Below are positions 58,979 to 64,000 of a stretch of DNA of 64,000 bases, piece by piece; the first letter of the stretch is position 1; each line of letters opens with the position of its first letter. The stretch is from positions 310,001-374,000 of the forward strand of contig NZ_JBAMHQ010000001.1 in assembly GCF_037081775.1 (NCBI RefSeq), in the 5' to 3' direction. This stretch comes from Haladaptatus sp. ZSTT2 (GTDB taxonomy: Archaea > Halobacteriota > Halobacteria > Halobacteriales > Halococcaceae). Below the pieces are notes generated by a model. It did no database searches, was not told where the DNA came from, and saw only the letters and a list, made by a program, of their open reading frames with translations. A program made the translations under genes and the position numbers.

Positions 58979-61027
58979 ATGAGCGAGGAACGGCGCATCG
59001 GCGTCGATATCGGTGGGACGTTTACGGACATCGTCACCATCCACGACGGCGAGGTGACGGTGAGCAAGACGCCTTCGACGCCCGACTCGCCCGACGAGGG
59101 CGTCATCAACGGCCTCAGGAAAGTACGCGAGCGCGACGGCTTCGACGCCGCAGAAATCGGCTTTCTGGCCCACGGAACGACGGTTGCGACCAACGCCGTC
59201 TTGGAAGGCGAGTGGGCCGACACCGCCCTCATCACGACCGAAGGCTTTCGCGACGTGCTCGAAATCGGCAGACAGGCCCGCCCCGACATCTACGACTTTC
59301 AGGTCGAAAAACCGGTTCCGGTGGTCGAACGCGACCGCCGCTACGAAGTGCGCGAGCGCTTAGACGAACGCGGGAACGTCCTCACGGAACTCGACGAAGC
59401 CGAGGTTCGAAGCCTCGCCGCAAAACTCATCGACGCAGACGTGGATAGCGTGGCAATCAGCCTACTCTACTCGTTCGAGGACGACAGCCACGAGCGACGC
59501 ATCCGGGAACTCCTGCGCGAAGAAGGGTTAGACGCCTCCTACTCGCTGTCGAGCGGCGTGTTGCCCGAAATCCGCGAGTACGAGCGCACGCTGACAACGG
59601 CACTGAACGGCTCGCTCAAGCCGGTGATGGACCGGTACATCGGGAAACTTGAGGAAAAAGTCGAAGCCGAAGGCGTCGGTGCGGAACTCAAAATCATGCA
59701 GTCGAACGGCGGCATCATCACCGCCGACATCGCGCGCGAACGCCCGGTCAACACGCTCCTCTCGGGGCCTGCAGGCGGCGTCCAAGGCGCGACCTACGTC
59801 TGTGGCCTCTCCGACGAATCAAACCTCATCACGATGGACATGGGCGGCACCTCGTGTGACGTGTCGCTGGTCGAAGACGGTACGCCGCTCGTCTCGACTG
59901 ACACGAACATCGGGGAGTACCCCGTCTCTGTGCCGACCATCGACATACATACCGTCGGCGCGGGCGGCGGCTCTATCGCGTGGATTGACGCCGGTGGCGC
60001 GCTCCGCGTCGGCCCGAAATCCGCAGGCGCAGACCCCGGTCCAATCTGTTATGGGCGCGGTGGCACCCAACCGACGATTACCGACGCGAATCTCCTGCTC
60101 GGGCGCATCGACCCGAGCGCGTTCCTCTCTGGCGAACTCGACGTGGAACTCGACGACGTGCGTCGCATCGTCAACGACCAAATCGCAGACCCACTCGACA
60201 TGACGGTCACGGAGGCCGCCCAAGGCATCCTCGACGTTGCGAACGCGAACATGGCGCGGGCGCTCCGCGTCGTGAGCGTCGAACGCGGCTACGATCCCCG
60301 CGAGTTCGGCCTCGTCGCCTTCGGCGGCGCAGGTCCACTGCACGCCTGCAAACTCGCCGAAGAACTCGACATCCCGAAGGTCATCGTACCCCGGACGGCA
60401 GGCGTCCTCTCCGCACTCGGGTTGCTCATCAGCGACATCCTCTACGACTACAGCACCTCGCGCGTGCGGCCGTGGAAGGACATTACGCCAGAGTTACTCG
60501 GCGCGCAGTTCGCAGAGTTCGCCGAAAAAGGCGAGAAGCGTCTCGCCGCAGAGGACTTAGACGCAGCCGCGATGCAGTTCGAGCGGACGGTCGACCTGCG
60601 CTATGCGGGCCAAGCGTTCGAGTTGTCAGTACCGGTTCCGGCCGGCGAATTGGACGACGCGAAACTCTCGACCATCGCGGAGCGATTCCACGACCGCCAC
60701 GAACAGCGCTACGGGCACGCCTACCGCGACGAACCGGTCGAACTCGTCACCATCCGGCTGCGGGCGCGTGGTGTGGTCGAAACGCCAGACCTGCGCCCAA
60801 CCGATTCGGGCGGCGAGGTCGATGACGCCGTCACATCTTCCCGCGAGGTTGCCTTTGGCGGCGAGACGCACAACACGCTCATCTACGACCGCTCAGACCT
60901 CCCAACCGGCGCGAGCTTCGAGGGACCAGCCATCGTGAGCGGCGTCGAGAGTACGGTCGTCATCCACCCCGGCCAGCAGGTGTCGATAGACGACTTCGGC
61001 AGCCTGCACGTGGAGGTGTCCCAATGA
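58979..61027 (+). CDS. Hydantoinase/oxoprolinase subunit A (HyuA)
   Basis: A 682-residue protein of the HyuA/OPLA-N family with an actin-like ATPase core: GVDIGGTFTDIVTIH (7-21) at the start, the LLSGPAGGVQGA and DMGGTSCDVSLV phosphate loops and the AGGGSIAWIDAGGALRVGPKSAGADPGP block (shown in parts) near the middle. It uses ATP to open cyclic imides or amides such as hydantoin, 5-oxoproline or acetone-like substrates. It overlaps the next gene by 4 bases (ATGA), so the subunits are coupled. Confidence 0.92.
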   Translation: MSEERRIGVDIGGTFTDIVTIHDGEVTVSKTPSTPDSPDEGVINGLRKVRERDGFDAAEIGFLAHGTTVATNAVLEGEWADTALITTEGFRDVLEIGRQARPDIYDFQVEKPVPVVERDRRYEVRERLDERGNVLTELDEAEVRSLAAKLIDADVDSVAISLLYSFEDDSHERRIRELLREEGLDASYSLSSGVLPEIREYERTLTTALNGSLKPVMDRYIGKLEEKVEAEGVGAELKIMQSNGGIITADIARERPVNTLLSGPAGGVQGATYVCGLSDESNLITMDMGGTSCDVSLVEDGTPLVSTDTNIGEYPVSVPTIDIHTVGAGGGSIAWIDAGGALRVGPKSAGADPGPICYGRGGTQPTITDANLLLGRIDPSAFLSGELDVELDDVRRIVNDQIADPLDMTVTEAAQGILDVANANMARALRVVSVERGYDPREFGLVAFGGAGPLHACKLAEELDIPKVIVPRTAGVLSALGLLISDILYDYSTSRVRPWKDITPELLGAQFAEFAEKGEKRLAAEDLDAAAMQFERTVDLRYAGQAFELSVPVPAGELDDAKLSTIAERFHDRHEQRYGHAYRDEPVELVTIRLRARGVVETPDLRPTDSGGEVDDAVTSSREVAFGGETHNTLIYDRSDLPTGASFEGPAIVSGVESTVVIHPGQQVSIDDFGSLHVEVSQ

Positions 61028-62688
61028 ACATCGACTCAGTCACGCTTGAAGTCATCAGAAACGCCTGCATCGCCATCGCAGAGGAGATGAACGCGAACCT
61101 GATTCGCACCGGCTACTCGCCGAACATCAAAGAACGCCGTGACTGCTCGTGTGCGATGTTCGACGCGACGGGGGAACTCATCTCCCAAGCCGAAAACATG
61201 CCCGTCCACCTCGGCGCGATGCCGTTTTCGGTGGCCGCCGCCATCGACCGCTTCCCGCCGGAAACGCTCTCTGAAGGCGACGCCATCTTACTCAACGACC
61301 CGTTCCGCGGTGGGGCGCATCTGCCCGACCTGACGCTCGTGACGCCCGTGTTCGTAGACGGTGATATCGTCGCCTACGCCGCGAACCGCGCGCATCACGC
61401 CGACATCGGTGGGGCGCGTGCGGGCAGCGTGGCCGCAGACTCGACGGAAATTTATCAAGAAGGCCTGCGCATTCCACCCGTGAAGCTGTTTGCCGGTGGC
61501 GAGGTGAACGATCCGGTGATGGAGATGATTCTCTCGAACGTCCGCACACCGGACGAACGCCGCGGCGACCTCCGAGCACAGGAGGCAGCGAACCAGACGG
61601 GCAAACGCCGATTCACCGAATTGGTCGAAAAGTACGGCACAGAAACCTTAGAGACCGCACTCGACGAAATCAAAGACTACTCTGAACGCCGGATGCGCAC
61701 GGAAATCGAGGAGCTGCCCGACGGCACCTACCAGTTCGACGACGTGCTTGATGACGACGGCGCGGGAAACGAGAACCTCCCAGTGGTCGCAGAAGTACAG
61801 GTTGATGGTGACTCGGTTCACGTCGATTTCACCGGGACGGCCCCACAGACCGACGGCCCCGTGAACGCGGTGTTCGCGGTGACGGCGTCTGCGACCTACT
61901 ACGCCGTCCGCTGTGTGACCGACCCCGACATTCCGCCGAACCACGGCTGCTACCGGCCAATCGACATCCACGCGCCGGAAGGAACGATTTTGAATCCAAA
62001 GCTGCCGGCAGCGGTCGTCGGCGGGAACTTAGAAACCTCCCAGCGCGTGACCGACGTGGTGCTCGGCGCGTTCGGCGGACAGGTCCCAGAGCGCGTCGTC
62101 GCCGCCTGTCAGGGCACGATGAACAACATCACCTTCGGGGGCACTGACCCCCGCGACGGCTCGCCGTACGCCTTCTACGAGACCCAAGGCGGCGGCTTCG
62201 GCGGTCGTACAGGCAAAGACGGCATGGATGGCGTCCACGTCCACATGTCGAACACGATGAACACGCCAATTGAGGTACTGGAGACGGCCTACCCACTGCG
62301 GGTGACGCGCTACGAACTGCGCCAAGATTCGGGCGGTGCAGGTGAGTTCCGCGGCGGCCTCGGCCTCCGCAGAGACATTCAGGTGCGCGATCACCGCGCG
62401 ACGTTCAGCCTGCTCGCAGACCGCCACGTCAACGCCCCTTACGGACTTGCGGGCGGCGAGTCGGGCGGCACCGGCGCAGCCTACCTCACCGACGACGGCG
62501 AGGAGACGAAGCTGCCCCAGAAATCGACGCACAACCTCGAACCCGGCCAGACCGTGAGCGTGCGGACGCCGGGTGCGGGTGGCTACGGCACCCCCGAAGA
62601 CCGCGACCCCGAGGCAATCGCCCGGGACGTGCGGCTCGGCAAGGTGTCTGCCGAATTCGCCCGCGAACACTACGATTACGAGGACTAG
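61024..62688 (+). CDS. Hydantoinase/oxoprolinase subunit B (HyuB)
   Basis: A 554-residue protein of the HyuB family: LIRTGYSPNIKERRDCSCAMF, the metal-binding GGAHLPDLTLV and ANRAHHADIGG blocks, QPYV-like AVVGGNLETSQRVTDV, and ETQGGGFGGRTGKDGMDGVH. With HyuA it forms the ATP-dependent ring-opening enzyme. The stop is 4 bases before the transporter gene. Confidence 0.92.
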   Translation: MNIDSVTLEVIRNACIAIAEEMNANLIRTGYSPNIKERRDCSCAMFDATGELISQAENMPVHLGAMPFSVAAAIDRFPPETLSEGDAILLNDPFRGGAHLPDLTLVTPVFVDGDIVAYAANRAHHADIGGARAGSVAADSTEIYQEGLRIPPVKLFAGGEVNDPVMEMILSNVRTPDERRGDLRAQEAANQTGKRRFTELVEKYGTETLETALDEIKDYSERRMRTEIEELPDGTYQFDDVLDDDGAGNENLPVVAEVQVDGDSVHVDFTGTAPQTDGPVNAVFAVTASATYYAVRCVTDPDIPPNHGCYRPIDIHAPEGTILNPKLPAAVVGGNLETSQRVTDVVLGAFGGQVPERVVAACQGTMNNITFGGTDPRDGSPYAFYETQGGGFGGRTGKDGMDGVHVHMSNTMNTPIEVLETAYPLRVTRYELRQDSGGAGEFRGGLGLRRDIQVRDHRATFSLLADRHVNAPYGLAGGESGGTGAAYLTDDGEETKLPQKSTHNLEPGQTVSVRTPGAGGYGTPEDRDPEAIARDVRLGKVSAEFAREHYDYED

Positions 62689-62692
62689 ACAC

Positions 62693-63850
62693 ATGACCAG
62701 CGCACCTGCACGGACGCTCAAGTACGCCCCTCACCTCGCAATGGGAACCGTTGGGTACGTGACGTTCGCGTACGCCGCCGTCCCGGACGTGCTCATGGCG
62801 AAGTACGACGTGGGGTTTACCGCCGTTGGCTTGCTCATGAGCGCGGCGCTCGTCTCGTTCGTCCTCGTGCAGGTGCCCGCGAGCCACCTCGTCGCCCGGT
62901 TTGCGACGACCCGCCTGCTGTTCGGCGCGATGGTGTTTCACGCCGTCTTCGCCGTCGCCCTCGATTTCGCGACGAGCTACGAGACCCTCCTCGTCCTTCG
63001 GGCGTGCTGGGGACTCGCCGGTGGGTTCGTCCTCTCGGTCGGTGCGACGCACATCGCGCGGCTCTACGCTGGCACGTCCGCGACGCGCCACCAGGGCGTG
63101 TTCGGTGGGATGCTTACCTTCGGCGGCGCAATCGGCTTCGCCGCCGCCCCCACGCTCATCGAGGTTGGCTTGCTGCACAGCCCGGGCGCGCTGCTTTCCG
63201 TACCGGCGCTCGTCGCACTCTGGCGCGAGCGTCACGACGCACAGACGGCCCCCTCAGGGGAGAGGACCCGCGAAACCCTGTCATCCGTCCTCTCCCCGTC
63301 GGTCGTCCTCGCGTCACTTTGTTACATTGCGATTATCAGTTCATACATCACGCTCTCTACGTTCATCACGGCGTTCGCTACGGATTTGAACGTCACCGGC
63401 CCGCTCAACGTGGTCGTGTTGCTCACGGCGACCGCCGGGCGCATCGCCGGTGGCACCATCGTCTGGCAATGGTCGCTTGGCGACCCGTGGTTTATCGGCG
63501 GTGCAACCGCTGTCGCCGCAGTCTGTTTTGGCGCACTCGCCGTCCTCTCGCCGTCGCCGCTCTTGCTCATCTTGCCAGTCGTGGCGATGCTCGCCGTGTC
63601 GGTTCCCTTCGGCGCAGTGTTCAACGTCGCCGCCGGAGCGACGCTCTCTGCGGGGACGGCTATCGCGGTCGTCGTCGCGGCGGGAAACGTTGCGGCCCTG
63701 ATTTTGCCCGCGGTCACGGGCGCGCTCCGCGACGCAACCGGCGAGTACGCGAGTGGATTCGTCCTGCTCGCCGCGCTCAACCTCGTCGCGCTCGTCGCGG
63801 CCACTTTACTCGGCACGAAACAGTTCTCACCCCAGATTCAGCACTCATGA
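62693..63850 (+). CDS. MFS transporter
   Basis: A 385-residue major facilitator with ten to twelve transmembrane segments. The start at ATG 62693 lies 4 bases after HyuB, and the first helix (MGTVGYVTFAYAAVPDVLMA) follows at once. The loop 2-3 motif of the family is weak. It lies between HyuB and the ABC permease, so it is probably a second route for the same substrate or for a product. The stop is overlapped by the start of a tiny frame at 63847. Confidence 0.85.
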   Translation: MTSAPARTLKYAPHLAMGTVGYVTFAYAAVPDVLMAKYDVGFTAVGLLMSAALVSFVLVQVPASHLVARFATTRLLFGAMVFHAVFAVALDFATSYETLLVLRACWGLAGGFVLSVGATHIARLYAGTSATRHQGVFGGMLTFGGAIGFAAAPTLIEVGLLHSPGALLSVPALVALWRERHDAQTAPSGERTRETLSSVLSPSVVLASLCYIAIISSYITLSTFITAFATDLNVTGPLNVVVLLTATAGRIAGGTIVWQWSLGDPWFIGGATAVAAVCFGALAVLSPSPLLLILPVVAMLAVSVPFGAVFNVAAGATLSAGTAIAVVVAAGNVAALILPAVTGALRDATGEYASGFVLLAALNLVALVAATLLGTKQFSPQIQHS

Positions 63851-63900
63851 TTCGGAACACCACCCACACGGACGCACAGACCGCGGAGGTGACCCGCTGA
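63847..63900 (+). CDS. 17-residue frame linking MFS and permease genes
   Basis: An ATG at 63847 overlaps the MFS stop codon (ATGA), and the frame ends with TGA at 63898-63900, whose last base is the first base of the permease ATG (TGATG). The peptide begins MIRNTTHTDAQTAEVTR. So three reading frames in a row are joined with overlapping stop and start codons. It may be a leader or coupling peptide and not an independent protein. Confidence 0.4.
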   Translation: MIRNTTHTDAQTAEVTR

Positions 63901-64000
63901 TGGCATCGGCGGGCCTCCTCGACGCGATTTTACAGGGATTAATTACGGGCACGATTATTGCAGCGGGCGCACTTGGCCTCTCGCTCATCTACTCCATCGC
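63900..64000 (+). CDS. Branched-chain amino acid-type ABC permease (LivH-like), cut by window edge
   Basis: The ATG at 63900 begins MASAGLLDAILQGLITGT, and the visible 33 residues form the first transmembrane segment with the GALGLSLIYSI pattern that marks LivH permeases. It is the membrane partner of the binding protein at 57551. Only the start is in the window, so the rest of the transporter should lie to the right. Confidence 0.75.
   Translation, partial: MASAGLLDAILQGLITGTIIAAGALGLSLIYSI

Noticed and set aside
1-64000. CRISPR arrays, rRNA genes, complete insertion sequences, integrases
   Set aside because: I looked for regularly spaced direct repeats, for rRNA-like stretches and for transposase or tyrosine-recombinase motifs and found none that hold up.

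Overview
The window is chromosomal DNA from a halophilic archaeon (class Halobacteria). The sequence supports this in several ways: GC-rich codons and very acidic predicted proteins, archaeal TATA boxes about 25-30 bases before many start codons (leaderless transcripts), many twin-arginine (Tat) exported proteins and lipoproteins, a tRNA-Trp gene with an intron of about 104 nt, an archaeal MBF1, haloarchaeal small zinc-ribbon proteins, bacterio-opsin-activator type HTH regulators and an archaeal NucS. The genus cannot be fixed from the sequence alone. Most of the window looks like conserved housekeeping chromosome, interrupted by two short AT-richer patches next to tRNA genes.

Layout. 1-8.2 kb: a cut-off Tat-exported protein, the overlapping hisC / adenylate-kinase-like / CDP-alcohol phosphatidyltransferase operon, aMBF1, triosephosphate isomerase, a HerA/DUF87-type ATPase, an aldo/keto reductase and the DinB polymerase with a terminal PCNA-binding motif. 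8.6-14.6 kb: an MscS-like TM protein, a large NEW3/CARDB-like surface protein and, divergent from it, two tandem ABC-2 type ATPase plus permease pairs. 14.7-19.4 kb: small proteins, a peroxiredoxin-like protein, a Tat-exported ferritin-like protein and a FAD-dependent oxidoreductase. 19.35-21.95 kb: a probable tRNA-Trp-associated mini-island (AT-rich membrane protein, halocyanin-like protein, Tat lipoprotein) bounded by imperfect copies of the tRNA 3' end. 22.1-30 kb: regulators, flavin-nucleotide-binding proteins, DUF5794/DUF5795-like genes, guaB, a GNAT and nucS. 30-36 kb: a universal stress protein with a dyad at its start site, an APC transporter fused to Usp domains, a two-domain metzincin-like lipoprotein and an SDR. 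36.1-37.5 kb: a second tRNA-linked mini-island, at tRNA-Lys. 37.7-46 kb: a TrkA-N/DHH protein, a PRC-barrel protein, a LutAB-fusion/LutC pair, an aminotransferase, an unannotated structured region that looks like a small RNA, CutA, HEWD and a thiamine-diphosphate enzyme. 46-56.8 kb: a Ca2+-type P-ATPase, epimerase, cupin, HD and EthD proteins, an M24 peptidase-fold protein, an LLM oxidoreductase, a methyltransferase and a thioesterase. 56.9-64 kb: a ribbon-helix-helix regulator followed by a hydantoinase/oxoprolinase catabolic and uptake operon (LivK-type binding protein, HyuA, HyuB, MFS, LivH) that runs off the right edge.

How the genes work together. The strongest functional units are the hydantoin/oxoproline operon (capture, hydrolysis and transport), the lactate-utilisation-like iron-sulfur pair, the two ABC exporters beside a surface protein, and the Usp plus APC-Usp pair. 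DinB and NucS are two DNA-repair enzymes with PCNA-type C-termini. The items most worth a second look are the structured region at 43.5-43.7 kb, the two tRNA-flanked mini-islands, the metzincin whose second half is a decayed copy of the first, and several perfect inverted repeats in promoters.
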